Of a stretch of DNA of 64,000 nucleotides, positions 8,590-17,854 are shown piece by piece. The translations under genes and the position numbers were made by a program. Every line of letters begins with the position of its first letter. Position 1 is the stretch's first letter. The stretch spans positions 3,162,001 through 3,226,000 of the forward strand of contig NZ_PGFA01000001.1 in the NCBI RefSeq assembly GCF_002797555.1, given 5' to 3'. The notes under the pieces are model-generated. The model was not told the DNA's origin and searched no databases. It was given only the letters and a program-made list of their open reading frames with translations. The stretch is from Hymenobacter chitinivorans DSM 11115 (GTDB taxonomy: Bacteria > Bacteroidota > Bacteroidia > Cytophagales > Hymenobacteraceae).

Positions 8590-10560
8590 TTAGCCTGGCC
8601 ACGGTAGGGTAATGATGAACTCGGTGCCCCGCCCTTCCGCCGACTCCACCGTCAGCGTGCCGCCGTGGCCCGTGCTGATAATATCGTGGCTCAACGACAA
8701 GCCCAGGCCCGTGCCCTCACCGACGGGCTTGGTAGTGAAAAACGGCTGGAAAATCTTGGTCCGCACCGCGGCCGGAATACCGCCCCCATTGTCGCTGACG
8801 CGAATTTCGACGGCGGCGGGCAATTGGCGGCTACTGACCACTACGGCCGGCTCGTAGGCCGCGGCCGGCTCCTGCTGCTGGCGCTGGCGCACGGCGTAGA
8901 GGGCGTTGGTGCACAGGTTGAGGAGCACCCGGCCCAGGTCGGGCGCCACGACGGCCACCGCGGGCAGGGCCGCGGCGAGTTGCCTGGTGAGCGTGGCCTC
9001 AAATCCGGGGTGCTGGTTTTGGGCCGCCTGGTAGGCCAGGCGCAGGTTTTCCTCGATGAGCAGGTTCAGGTCCGTGGCCTCGCGCGGGGTGCTGCCGGTG
9101 CGGGCATGCTCCAGCATGCCCTTGATGATGGCCGTGGCCCGCTGCCCGTGGGTGCTGATGTTCATGATGTTCTGCTTCAGCCCATCCAGAATTTCGCGCT
9201 CCAGCTTCCCGTCGCGGGCCAGGCGCTGGGCCCCGTTGATTTCGTCGACCAAATCGGTGCTGACCTCGGCAAACTTCTTGACAAAGCTCAGCGGGTTCTG
9301 GAGCTCGTGGGCTACGCCGGCCGTCAACTCGCCCAGGAAGGCCATTTTCTCGCGCTGCACCAACTGAAACTGGGTGGTTTTGAGCTCAGCCAGGGAGGCC
9401 TGCAGGGCCGCGTTGGCCCGCTGCTGCACCCGGTAGTGCCGCACCAGCAAGCCCACCAGCACCAGCAGCCCCAGCAGCAGCCCCACCAGCCCGTAGGTGT
9501 GGTAGCGGGTTTTGAGGGCGGCCTGGTCGGCGGCGGCTTTCTGTTCCCGCTGCCGGGCCTGGTAGTTGATGTTTTGCAGACGCATCACCTTTTCCTGCCC
9601 AAACAGCGTGTCTTTCATGGCCAGCAGCAGGGTCTGGTACTTGAGGGCGCTGTCGGCGGGGCCGCGGGTTTTGAAGTTCTGGGTCAGCAGGGTGCTGGCG
9701 TTGAGTACGCCCCGCAGAAAGCCGTTGCGCTGGGCGGCCTGGTTGCCGAGGCGGGCGTAGTAAATGCTGGAATCGAGGCGACCTTGCTGCTGGTAAAGCG
9801 TGGCCAGTCCCACGTAGGCAAAGTTGCTGCTACGCTGGTGCCCCAGGGCGGCCGACTCCGCAATGCTGCGCCGATAGTAGCTCTGGGCCTGGGCCAGGCG
9901 CCCCTGCTTGCGCGCCACCTGCCCCAGGCCGTAGAGAATGTAGTTGGTAGACGAGTGCAGGCGCTGGGCCAGGGCGTAAGCCTGCTGCTGGTAGTAGCCG
10001 GCCGAATCGAGTTGGTTGTAGAGGTCGTAGGCCAGACCGATGTTGCTTAGCTCAATGACCATGCGCCGCTCGTCGTGCAGCTTTTCCCCGATGCGCAGGG
10101 CCTGGAAATAGTACGAGAGGCCCTGCTGCCGGTCGCGCAGGTACACGTAGATAATGCCAATGCTACGCAGGTTCTGGGCCTGCAGGCGCAGGTCGTGGTG
10201 GGTTTCGGCCAGGTGCAGCGACGCCTGAAACAGCTCCAGGGCCTGGGCCAGGTTCCGCTCCCGCAGGGCCGCGCCCAGGCGGTTTAGGGCCTCGCCCTCG
10301 CCGTGCACGTAGCGGGCCCGGCGGGCCAGGGCCAGCGCCCGGCGGGCGTAGGCCTCGGCCGAGTCGGTGCGCAGCACCCAGTACTGGTCGCTGATGGCGC
10401 AAAGCAGTAGCACGCGGCTCGTATCGGGCTGGGGCTGCCGGGCCAGGCGGCGCAGGCTGTCCAGGGCCGGACTTTGGGCCAGGGCGGCCTGGCGACTACC
10501 AACGGCGAGTAAGACAAGAAACAGGCAAAAAGTCCGCAGCGGGCGGAAGCAAGAAAACAT
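8590..10560 (-). CDS. TPR-sensor histidine kinase
   Basis: 656 residues from the ATG at 10560, which starts a clean signal peptide (MFSCFRPLRTFCLFLVLL, cut after ALAQ). A periplasmic array of about six to seven TPR repeats follows (for example EGEALNRLGAALRERNLAQAL), then a transmembrane helix (TYGLVGLLLGLLVLVGLLV) and a short coiled coil. The DHp helix has the phospho-acceptor His in GVAHELQNPL. The ATPase domain shows the N box NLCTNAL, the G1 box SDNGGGIP and the G2 box GTGLGLS. No receiver domain and no response regulator gene is adjacent, so its partner lies elsewhere. Confidence 0.93.
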   Translation of the reverse strand: MFSCFRPLRTFCLFLVLLAVGSRQAALAQSPALDSLRRLARQPQPDTSRVLLLCAISDQYWVLRTDSAEAYARRALALARRARYVHGEGEALNRLGAALRERNLAQALELFQASLHLAETHHDLRLQAQNLRSIGIIYVYLRDRQQGLSYYFQALRIGEKLHDERRMVIELSNIGLAYDLYNQLDSAGYYQQQAYALAQRLHSSTNYILYGLGQVARKQGRLAQAQSYYRRSIAESAALGHQRSSNFAYVGLATLYQQQGRLDSSIYYARLGNQAAQRNGFLRGVLNASTLLTQNFKTRGPADSALKYQTLLLAMKDTLFGQEKVMRLQNINYQARQREQKAAADQAALKTRYHTYGLVGLLLGLLVLVGLLVRHYRVQQRANAALQASLAELKTTQFQLVQREKMAFLGELTAGVAHELQNPLSFVKKFAEVSTDLVDEINGAQRLARDGKLEREILDGLKQNIMNISTHGQRATAIIKGMLEHARTGSTPREATDLNLLIEENLRLAYQAAQNQHPGFEATLTRQLAAALPAVAVVAPDLGRVLLNLCTNALYAVRQRQQQEPAAAYEPAVVVSSRQLPAAVEIRVSDNGGGIPAAVRTKIFQPFFTTKPVGEGTGLGLSLSHDIISTGHGGTLTVESAEGRGTEFIITLPWPG

Positions 10561-10790
10561 GCACAGGTAAGAAACAGGGCCCAGGCAATATAGCGCGGCA
10601 AGCCAACCACCAGCGGCCAAGCGCCGCGGTTGCAGCTGCGAATATCCGGTTAAATAGCGTAATCCTCGCTATGCCGACTATTGGGCCCCGGCGGGCTGCC
10701 GCAGGAAGTGCCAACGTTGCCCTGCCCCTGGCCCCAACCCCGTCAGCCACAAGCTTTTTTCGGCGGGCAGCCTAACTGTCTTACCCCGTG

Positions 10791-12602
10791 TTAAGCTGCT
10801 TTTTTGCGGCGAATGTAGTCCTGCACCACTTGTTCCAGAATTTCCAGCGGCAACGCCCCGTTCTGCAGCACCACGTCGTGAAAGTCGCGCAGGTCGAAGC
10901 GGGAGCCAAGCTGCTGCCGGGCCTGCTCGCGCAGCTCCAGAATCTTGAGCATGCCAATCTTGTAGGCGCAGGCCTGCCCCGGCATCACGATGTAGCGCTC
11001 CACCTCGGCCACCACGTCGGACTCGGCCATGCCCGTGGTGCGGCGCATATACTGGATGGCCTGCTCCCGGGTCCAGCGCTGGTCGTGCAGGCCGGTATCT
11101 ACTACCAGGCGGGCGGCCCGGAACAGCTCGGCCCGCAGGCGGCCCAGGTTGTCGTAGGGGTCTTGCTCGAAGCCCAGCTCCGAGGCCACCCGCTCGGCGT
11201 ACAGGGCCCAGCCTTCGGTGTAGGCCGTGAAGGGCACCAGCGTACGGAACGTGGGCAAGCCCTTGAGCTCCTGCTGAATGCCAATCTGGAAGTGGTGGCC
11301 CGGAATACCTTCGTGGTAGGCCAGCGTGTGCATGCCAAACTTGGGCGTGGCCTTCACATCGTACAGGCTGGCGTAGAACACGCCCGGGCGGGAGCCATCC
11401 AGGGTGCCCCGCTCGTAGTAGGCGCCGGCCGAGGTTTTCTCCTTGAACACCGGCACCCGGCGCACTTCCAGCACCGATTTGGGCCGGATGCGGAAGGCTT
11501 TGTCGAGCCCCCCGTTTACCTGGGTCAGCAGGCGGCGGTAGTCGGCCAGAATCTGGGCTCGGCCACTGTCGGTATCGGCGTACAGAAAGCGGGGTTCCTC
11601 GCCCAGGCGGGCCATGGTTGGTCCTACACTGTCGGCGCCGGGCACGTTCTGGGCCCGCAGGATTGTCGCCATTTCGGCCGTAATGCGGGCCACTTCGCTC
11701 CGGCCCAAGGCGTGAATCTGGGCGGCGCTGAGGCTGGTTGTGGTGCTGGTGCGCAGGCAGTAGGCGTAGTAGGCGGCCCCGTTGGGAAATTTCCACACGC
11801 CCGCGTCGGTGGTGGAGCGGGGGCGCAGCTCGGTGAAGTAGGTAATCAGCTGCTGGTAGGCCGGGTATACCGCGCTTTGAATCTGGCGCTTGGCTTCGGC
11901 CAGCAGCTCAGCTTGGGCGGCAGCGTCCAGGTCCTCGGCTTTTTTCAGCTTTTCCGCCAACGACGTGTAAAGAATGTTTTGCTCGGGCGCCTGGGCCACC
12001 AGGGCCTGCATTTCAGCCAGCACCTTGTCGATGACGAAGGTGGGCGGCACCACCCCGTGCTGCTCCCGAATTCGCAGGCCTTCGAGTACCTGCCCAAACT
12101 TGCGGCCCACCGCCGCCAGCCGCTCGTTGTAATACTCCGCGTCGCGGCGGTTGTGCACCTGGTGCACGTTGGCCATGAAGTCTGGAAACTCGTTCTGGAC
12201 CCCAAACAGCTGGTTGACCGGGTAATTGTCGTAGCGGAAGGCCGCGGCTGCGTCGGCGTTGGTCATAAACCACTCCAGCACCTGGTAGTTGAGACGGTCC
12301 TGGCCGCGCATGCCGGTGGTATCGTAGCGGTGCAGAGTGGCCAGGTCGTTGTGCAGGCGCGTCTGCACGCGGGTGGCCTCGGCGTCGGAGGCGTCGTTGA
12401 GGCGGCGGTTGTGGCCCTGAATGCCCAAGCCCTCCACGAGGTGCAGGGCAGACAGCATCTCGGGCGAGTCGAAGGCCAACTGCACGAATACCTTCTCATA
12501 GAAGAGCCGGATGAACACGGGCTTAAACCAGATGGTATTGACGGCCAGGGCGGCCACGACCAGCAGGACCGCGCCCAGGATTCGCAGGATAATTTTTTTC
12601 AT
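10791..12602 (-). CDS. DUF885 family protein (zinc peptidase-like)
   Basis: 603 residues. An N-terminal membrane anchor or uncleaved signal (ILRILGAVLLVVAALAVNTIW) precedes a long alpha-helical body. The DUF885 metallopeptidase-like motif YHEGIPGHHFQ, an HExxxHH variant, is clear, followed by ALYAERVASELG with the likely third metal-ligand Glu region. DUF885 proteins are related to gluzincin carboxypeptidases; substrates are poorly known. Likely in the periplasm. Its start diverges from the PAS gene. Confidence 0.88.
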   Translation of the reverse strand: MKKIILRILGAVLLVVAALAVNTIWFKPVFIRLFYEKVFVQLAFDSPEMLSALHLVEGLGIQGHNRRLNDASDAEATRVQTRLHNDLATLHRYDTTGMRGQDRLNYQVLEWFMTNADAAAAFRYDNYPVNQLFGVQNEFPDFMANVHQVHNRRDAEYYNERLAAVGRKFGQVLEGLRIREQHGVVPPTFVIDKVLAEMQALVAQAPEQNILYTSLAEKLKKAEDLDAAAQAELLAEAKRQIQSAVYPAYQQLITYFTELRPRSTTDAGVWKFPNGAAYYAYCLRTSTTTSLSAAQIHALGRSEVARITAEMATILRAQNVPGADSVGPTMARLGEEPRFLYADTDSGRAQILADYRRLLTQVNGGLDKAFRIRPKSVLEVRRVPVFKEKTSAGAYYERGTLDGSRPGVFYASLYDVKATPKFGMHTLAYHEGIPGHHFQIGIQQELKGLPTFRTLVPFTAYTEGWALYAERVASELGFEQDPYDNLGRLRAELFRAARLVVDTGLHDQRWTREQAIQYMRRTTGMAESDVVAEVERYIVMPGQACAYKIGMLKILELREQARQQLGSRFDLRDFHDVVLQNGALPLEILEQVVQDYIRRKKAA

Positions 12603-12954
12603 GGTCCAAGAACAACATTTGCTGACAGTTTGGCAACTGGGTTAGCCGCCCTACGGTTGGGCTTTAGCGCCCTGGGCGGCCCGGCCGAAACCAGTCGGCC
12701 GCACAACTACCGGCGAGGCGTAAACCAGCAGCCAGACACAACACAAAGCACTAACTAACAGAGTTTTACCCACCAACCCAACTTACCATCCACTTCTCCA
12801 GGTCTGTAGTGCTGGGGCGGGCCCCGCCCACGGCTTTCTATTTTCGGCTGGTTTCGGCTTCTTCCGGGGCTGAATCGTAACTTTGCCGCCACTGCCGAGT
12901 TTAGCTCAGCCCGCTTCTTTCGGGCTTCCGGCTTCGTTCCCTGATTCTTCTCGT
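12603..12954. promoter_or_regulatory. 352-nt divergent intergenic region
   Basis: Separates the DUF885 gene (minus) from the PAS gene (plus). It holds the TAACTTTG box at 12878-12885; no small gene or strong hairpin was seen. Confidence 0.5.
12878..12885 (+). promoter_or_regulatory. -7 box of the PAS gene
   Basis: TAACTTTG, an exact TAnnTTTG match 69 nt before the ATG at 12955. Confidence 0.55.
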
Positions 12955-14262
12955 ATGCCTGCCTCTATTCCCCCCGTCGATTACCAACAGCTGTTCCGCT
13001 CGTTGCCCGAAAACCTGATGCTGATGACGCCCGACGTCACCATTATCGACAATACCGACGGCCACGTGCAGGTGTCGCTCAAAAAGCGGGAGGAGATTGT
13101 CGGGCGCGACTTTTTTGACGCCTTCCCCTCGGTCGACCAGAACCAGGGCGACATCATCTTTCAGTCCCAGGACCACGTGCGCCGCTTCCGGGAGCCCCAC
13201 GCCATGCCCGTAATTCGCTACGACCTGGAAGTGCCGGCCGAGCGGGGCGGCGGCTTCGAGGAGCTCTACTGGCAGGCCACGCACTACCCGATTCTGGACG
13301 ACCAGGGCGAGCTGCTCTACATTCTGCAGCGCACCCAAAACGTGACCGAGCAGTACCGGGCCGAGCAGCAGCGGCTGACCGCCCAGCGGGAGCTGGCCGA
13401 GGCTCAGGAGCGCACCCGCTTTATCCTGGAGTCGTTGCCGGTGCTGATCTGGACGGCCACGCCCGACGGGCAGCGCGACTTTTTCAACCAACGCTGGCTC
13501 ACCTTTACCGGCCGCGAGCCGGCCGCTATTCTGGGCACCGGCTGGATGCAGGACATTCACCCCGACGACCAGGCCAACGTGCGCCGCAACTGGGCCCATT
13601 CCGTGGAGCAGGGCGTGGTCTACCAGGCCGAATACCGCCTGCGCCGCCACGACGGGCTCTACCGCTGGGTGCTGGTGCGGGCCACGCCCCGCCGCAACGC
13701 CGCGGGCGACATCACCATGTGGGTGGGCTGCGGCACCGATATTCACGACCAGAAACAGCTGGTGCAGGAGCTGCTGGAAGCCAATGAGCAGCAGTCGGCC
13801 CTGTCGGATCAGGCGTATCAGGCGTATCAGCTGGCCCAGAGCCAGAAGGAAACCTTCCACAACCTGTTTGAGCAGGCTCCGGCCCTGATCTGCATTTTAC
13901 GCGGCCCCGAGCACACCTTCGAGTTTGTTAACCCGCGCTACCAGGAGCTGTTCCGGGGCCGGCAGCTGGTGGGCAGCTCCGTGGCCGAGGCCCTGCCCGA
14001 AGTGGTGGAGCAAGGCTTCATCGGACTGCTCGACAACGTGTACGCCACCGGTGAGACGTTCTACGGCAACGAAATTTCCATTATGCTCGAAGGCCCCGCC
14101 GGGGAGCCGACCCGGCAGCTGTTTCTCAACTTCACCTACCAGCTGTTTTCGGAGCACGGGCAGAAGGCCGGCATCACCGTGTTTGCCTACGACGTAACCG
14201 ACTTGGTACAGGCCCGCAAGGCCATTGAAAAGGGTCAGGGGGGCGCGGCGCATGCTTCCTAA
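12955..14262 (+). CDS. PAS-domain sensor protein without output domain
   Basis: 435 residues from the ATG at 12955 (the frame is open from 12883). Three PAS modules are seen: about 10-130 (LFRSLPENLMLMTPD to ILQRTQNVTEQ), 160-285 (ILESLPVLIWTATPDG to a PAC with WVLVRATPRRNAAGDI) and 300-425 (NLFEQAPALICILRGPEH to FAYDVTDLVQAR). Coiled-coil linkers rich in Glu and Gln join them. There is no His kinase, GGDEF or other output domain: the protein ends 15 residues after the last PAS with no frameshifted remnant. It precedes the CZB-like gene by 48 nt and may pass its signal to that protein. Confidence 0.85.
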   Translation: MPASIPPVDYQQLFRSLPENLMLMTPDVTIIDNTDGHVQVSLKKREEIVGRDFFDAFPSVDQNQGDIIFQSQDHVRRFREPHAMPVIRYDLEVPAERGGGFEELYWQATHYPILDDQGELLYILQRTQNVTEQYRAEQQRLTAQRELAEAQERTRFILESLPVLIWTATPDGQRDFFNQRWLTFTGREPAAILGTGWMQDIHPDDQANVRRNWAHSVEQGVVYQAEYRLRRHDGLYRWVLVRATPRRNAAGDITMWVGCGTDIHDQKQLVQELLEANEQQSALSDQAYQAYQLAQSQKETFHNLFEQAPALICILRGPEHTFEFVNPRYQELFRGRQLVGSSVAEALPEVVEQGFIGLLDNVYATGETFYGNEISIMLEGPAGEPTRQLFLNFTYQLFSEHGQKAGITVFAYDVTDLVQARKAIEKGQGGAAHAS

Positions 14263-14310
14263 TTCCGTGGCTACTTTCTATTTGCCTTCGGGCCCCATTC
14301 TTCCCCAGCC

Positions 14311-14670
14311 ATGGATATAACCGCCCTGGATTTTCAACAGGCCCGCATCAAGCAGGTGCTGTTCAAGTCGCGGCTGCGCTCCGTGCTCTACGGGGTGCGC
14401 GAGGCCGAACCGTCGCTTTTCTCCCTGCGCGACAACCCGCTGGGCCAGTGGCTTACCGCGGTGGTAAAGCCCAAATACGGCTCCCGGCCCGAGGTGCTGG
14501 AGATTGAGCGCGTCATTCAGAACATGCTCAACGCCAGCCAGAAGCTCGTAACCCAGTACCAGCGGGGCCTCATCGAAGAGTCGCGCGCGGGCCTGGAGCA
14601 GGTCGACATCTACTCCGACCAAATCGAGAAGCTGCTGCAAAAAATTGAGCAGTCCGGCGTGGTGCTATAA
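14311..14670 (+). CDS. CZB-like four-helix protein lacking zinc ligands
   Basis: 119 residues, all helical. It fits the chemoreceptor zinc-binding (CZB) layout Hx[WF]-x21-28-CxLGxWL-x18-27-HxxxH, with Q15-V-L, 24 residues, N42-PLGQWL48, 18 residues and R67-VIQ-N71. All four zinc ligands are therefore replaced (His15 by Gln, Cys42 by Asn, His67 by Arg, His71 by Asn), while the LGxWL core and helix spacing are kept. CZB domains usually sit in receptors or cyclases; here it stands alone behind a PAS-only protein. The fold assignment is inference from spacing and motif. A terminator follows, so the two genes form one unit. Confidence 0.55.
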   Translation: MDITALDFQQARIKQVLFKSRLRSVLYGVREAEPSLFSLRDNPLGQWLTAVVKPKYGSRPEVLEIERVIQNMLNASQKLVTQYQRGLIEESRAGLEQVDIYSDQIEKLLQKIEQSGVVL

Positions 14671-14701
14671 CCCGCCGCGCGCCCTGGTGCCCCACCAGCA
14701 G

Positions 14702-14736
14702 AAGCCCCGGATTCGAGGAGAGTCCGGGGCTTTTTT
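14702..14736 (+). terminator. Intrinsic terminator of the PAS/CZB-like unit
   Basis: AAGCCCCGGA / TCCGGGGCTT with an 11-nt loop and a T6 tract. Confidence 0.9.
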
Positions 14737-14826
14737 AGGGGGCTACTCCGGCGCCGGAACTGGTTTTCGCAAGCTGAAATATTGGCGTAGCTTGCCGCTC
14801 AGTTATAGGCTTTTTATCTTCATTTT

Positions 14827-15858
14827 ATGCAGCGTAGCGTAGTAACAGGCCTATTATTGGGGCTGGCAAGTCACTCGGCCACCGCCCAGCACAATGCCTA
14901 CAACATCACCGACAGCGTCAAGGTCTACCTCGACCAGAGCCTGGACGTATTCCAGCGCCACGCCCTGCACCGGGACCGGGTCGACTGGGCCAAGCTGCGC
15001 GAAACGGCCTACGCCCGGGCGGCCGGGGCCACCACCTACGAGGCCCTGACCCCGCTCTACCCCTACCTGTTCGAGCAGCTCGACGACCACCACGGCTGGT
15101 ACAGCTTCCGGGGCAAAAAGTACGGCTGGCAAAAGTCCGCCCCGGCCTACACCAACGCCGCGGTGCTCGACGAGCTCAAGAAAAAGCCCGGCGTGCGGGT
15201 GCGGCGCATTGGCAAAGACGTGGGCTACCTGCTGCTGCCCGGCAACTCGGACTTCGGCATGAGCCGCCTCAACGAAAATGCCCAGGCCATCCGGGACTCC
15301 CTCTGCGCCTTGCCCGGCAAGCCCGTCAAGAGCTGGATTATTGACCTGCGCCTCAACACTGGCGGCAATATGTACCCCATGCTGGCCGGCCTGGGCACCC
15401 TGCTCGGCGAGGGCACCCTGGGCGGCTTCGTGGAAGGCAGTGCCGCGCCGGGCCCGCTGTGGATTATCCGCCAGGGCAACCTGTATTTGGACACCACGCG
15501 GGTGTCGCGGGTGCAGGATAAGTGCCGTAGCCCCCGCCCCAACGTGCCCATTGCGGTGCTGCTGAGCGGCCGCACGGCCAGCGCCGGCGAGGTGGTGGCC
15601 ATCAGTCTGGTGGGGCGGCCCAACACCCGCAGCTTCGGGGAGCCCACGGCCGGCTACACCACCGCCAACGACGGCCATAAGCTGCCCGGGGGCGCCGGCC
15701 TCACCCTGGCCGAATCCTACGAGGTGGACCGCCGCAACAAAGCCTATACCGAGCAGGTCAAGCCCGACGTGGAGATTATCGGCGGGGACAACTTCACTAC
15801 TTTTGCGGCCGACCAAAAAATTCAGGCCGCGCTGAAGTGGCTGAAAAAGGTGCGCTAA
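14827..15858 (+). CDS. S41-family peptidase-like protein, secreted
   Basis: 343 residues with a signal peptide ending near ATAQ (residue 21). The C-terminal half is the S41 (C-terminal processing/tricorn-like) core: IIDLRLNTGGNMYPML, then VLLSGRTASAGE with the nucleophile Ser region, and FGEPTAGYTT. No PDZ domain is apparent. It probably cleaves or binds C-terminal peptides in the periplasm. Followed closely by the ElaA-like gene. Confidence 0.88.
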   Translation: MQRSVVTGLLLGLASHSATAQHNAYNITDSVKVYLDQSLDVFQRHALHRDRVDWAKLRETAYARAAGATTYEALTPLYPYLFEQLDDHHGWYSFRGKKYGWQKSAPAYTNAAVLDELKKKPGVRVRRIGKDVGYLLLPGNSDFGMSRLNENAQAIRDSLCALPGKPVKSWIIDLRLNTGGNMYPMLAGLGTLLGEGTLGGFVEGSAAPGPLWIIRQGNLYLDTTRVSRVQDKCRSPRPNVPIAVLLSGRTASAGEVVAISLVGRPNTRSFGEPTAGYTTANDGHKLPGGAGLTLAESYEVDRRNKAYTEQVKPDVEIIGGDNFTTFAADQKIQAALKWLKKVR

Positions 15859-15897
15859 CCACTTTTTCCGCCGCGGCCGCCTTTCCCTCCCGTTCCC

Positions 15898-16347
15898 ATG
15901 ACCCTGACCTGGACCAGCAAAAAATTCTCTGACCTGACCCTGCCCGAGCTCTACGCCCTGCTGCAGCTGCGCACCGAAGTATTCATTGTGGAGCAGAACT
16001 GCCCGTTTCAGGATATCGACGGGCAGGACCAGGCCGCCTACCACCTGCTGGGCTACGCGCCCCAGGGCCAGCTGGCCGCCTACGCCCGCCTCTTCGACGC
16101 GGGCCAGTGCTACGAGCAGGTCAGCATTGGGCGGGTGGTGGTGGCGCCGGCCTTTCGGCGCTTCGGCCTGGGCCGGGAGCTGATGCGCCAGGCCCTGGCC
16201 CACTGCGAGCAGCTGTTTGGCGCCCAGCCCATCAAAATCGGGGCCCAGCAGTACCTGACGGAGTTTTACCAGAGTTTTGGATTTGAGCAGCGCGGCGAAA
16301 TGTACCTGGAAGACGACATTCCGCACATTTACATGCTGCGGCCCTGA
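15898..16347 (+). CDS. elaA: GNAT N-acetyltransferase, ElaA type
   Basis: 149 residues, the usual ElaA length. The family start (LPELYALLQLRTEVFIVEQNCP) is followed by DIDGQDQAAYHLLGY, the acetyl-CoA loop with RVVVAPAFRRFGLGRELM, and a typical C-terminus (YQSFGFEQRGEMYLEDDIPHI). It transfers acetyl from acetyl-CoA to an unknown acceptor. It starts 39 nt after the S41 gene. Confidence 0.92.
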   Translation: MTLTWTSKKFSDLTLPELYALLQLRTEVFIVEQNCPFQDIDGQDQAAYHLLGYAPQGQLAAYARLFDAGQCYEQVSIGRVVVAPAFRRFGLGRELMRQALAHCEQLFGAQPIKIGAQQYLTEFYQSFGFEQRGEMYLEDDIPHIYMLRP

Positions 16348-16460
16348 TTCGGGAGCAACTGCGCCTGCGCTGGGGCGGGAATGTTTCTGGATTATAGTAA
16401 GTTTAGGAGTTCAACAAGGCGCTAATCGGTTGGCGGCGCGCGGGGTTGGCTCCTTGACTA

Positions 16461-17279
16461 ATGAAATACGTTTTCCTGTTTTTACTGCTGCTCGGCGCCG
16501 GGCCCGGCCGGGCCCAGCAAGACCTGCTCCCCCTCGATATTGCCCAGCGCTTCGTGGCCCGGGAAGGCTGGCCCGAGCTGCACCACTACCTGTGCGGCGA
16601 AGTGCAGCAGCAGGCCAAAAGTCAAACCCTGGGCCAGCAGATTCCGGCCCACCTGCGCCGCACCTGCGCGCTGGTGCAGCAAACCGACAGCACCGCCGTA
16701 GTGGCCGTGGAGCTGCGTGACTCCCTCGGCGGCAACGATTTTTACCTGCACTTCCGCCGGCAAAACACCTGGCAGCTGCAGGCCGTGCGCGGCCTGGGCA
16801 TGACCAACTTCGGCCGGCAGATGCTCACGGTGCTCGAAGGCTTGCCGCCCGCCGAGCGGGCCCGCTACAACCAGACCCATCCCAAGGCCGAGTACGACTT
16901 CACCGTGGGCAACATCCGGCTCTGGGTGGGCTCCGACGCCGACATTGCGGCCCACTTTACCCGCCGGCAGGCCGATTTTGAGAAAACCGTGCGCCTGCTG
17001 CAAACCGGCACCTACTTCGCCGCCGAGCCCGCCAACGAAGCCGCGGCCAACGCCGACCCGGCCATCAACGCCTTGCTCAAATCCTTGTTTATCAGCCGCG
17101 TCACGCGCAAAAGCACCGACTGCGACAGTTGCTTTGCCTTCGTCATCGGCGGGCTGATTGACAACACCGTGGGCCTGCTCTACGAGCCCGACGCAAGCAA
17201 AGTACCCGCCATGAGCCCCGGGTCCCTGATTGTGCTCAAGCCCCTGGGCAAGGGCTGGTACCTGTTCAAAACTACGTAA
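16461..17279 (+). CDS. Secreted protein of unknown function
   Basis: 272 residues. The signal peptide is MKYVFLFLLLLGAGPGRAQQ with cleavage after RAQ. The body is alpha/beta with two Cys separated by two residues (TDCDSCF) that might form a disulfide or redox site. No family recognised. It ends 14 nt before the convergent acetyltransferase. Confidence 0.7.
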   Translation: MKYVFLFLLLLGAGPGRAQQDLLPLDIAQRFVAREGWPELHHYLCGEVQQQAKSQTLGQQIPAHLRRTCALVQQTDSTAVVAVELRDSLGGNDFYLHFRRQNTWQLQAVRGLGMTNFGRQMLTVLEGLPPAERARYNQTHPKAEYDFTVGNIRLWVGSDADIAAHFTRRQADFEKTVRLLQTGTYFAAEPANEAAANADPAINALLKSLFISRVTRKSTDCDSCFAFVIGGLIDNTVGLLYEPDASKVPAMSPGSLIVLKPLGKGWYLFKTT

Positions 17280-17293
17280 CCGCGCGGCTTTGC

Positions 17294-17854
17294 CTACACG
17301 GCCTGCAGTGCCTTGTGCCGGCCGTAGAGCTTTTCCCACTCCGCTTCCAGCATGCTCATCTCCGTCAGGCTCCAGTACGAGCCGTTGAAGTACAGACTCT
17401 CGCGCGAGGTGCCTTCCAGGGTCATGCCGGCCTTGGTGTAGCAGCCGATGGCGCCCTGGTTGAAGTCGTACACGCCCAGGTCGATGCGGTGCAGGTCCAG
17501 CTGCTCGAAGCCAATTTTGAGCACCGCCTTTATCATTTCCTGACACAGGCCCCGGCCCCGGTGGGCGGTGCTGCCCACCAGCACCCGGCTAATGCGCGCC
17601 GAGCGGTTTTTGCGGCTGATACCGCCCAGGGAAATATGCCCCACGACCTCGCCGGTAGCCTCATCGACGGCCTTGTACACGAAGGCGTCGGAAGTCAGCG
17701 GGTCGTTGGTATCCTCGATGTACCAGGCCAGGCTTTCCTCGGTCAGGGGAAACGAGAACAGGGAGCCCGACCAGTTCATCAATAATTCTTCATCCTTAAT
17801 CCACTCAATCAGCTGTTTAAAGTCGGCTTGGGTGAATTGCTCCAGTCTAATCAT
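17294..17854 (-). CDS. GNAT N-acetyltransferase (RimJ/RimL-like)
   Basis: 186 residues. An N-terminal strand-helix (MIRLEQFTQADFKQLIEWI) is followed by GEVVGHISLGGISRKN, the acetyl-CoA loop ISRVLVGSTAHRGRGLCQEM, and the typical FEQLDLHRIDLGVYDFNQGAIGCYTKAGM. Similar proteins acetylate N-termini, aminoglycosides or small molecules; the acceptor is unknown. The start gives the family N-terminus. Confidence 0.9.
   Translation of the reverse strand: MIRLEQFTQADFKQLIEWIKDEELLMNWSGSLFSFPLTEESLAWYIEDTNDPLTSDAFVYKAVDEATGEVVGHISLGGISRKNRSARISRVLVGSTAHRGRGLCQEMIKAVLKIGFEQLDLHRIDLGVYDFNQGAIGCYTKAGMTLEGTSRESLYFNGSYWSLTEMSMLEAEWEKLYGRHKALQAV

Noticed and set aside
10788..12758. A 656-residue plus-strand frame opposite the DUF885 gene
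   Set aside because: Shadow of the DUF885 gene, which has the HExxxHH motif and a membrane anchor.
12955..14262. PAS gene as a truncated histidine kinase by frameshift
   Set aside because: The bases after the stop do not encode a kinase in any frame; the next gene is the CZB-like protein.
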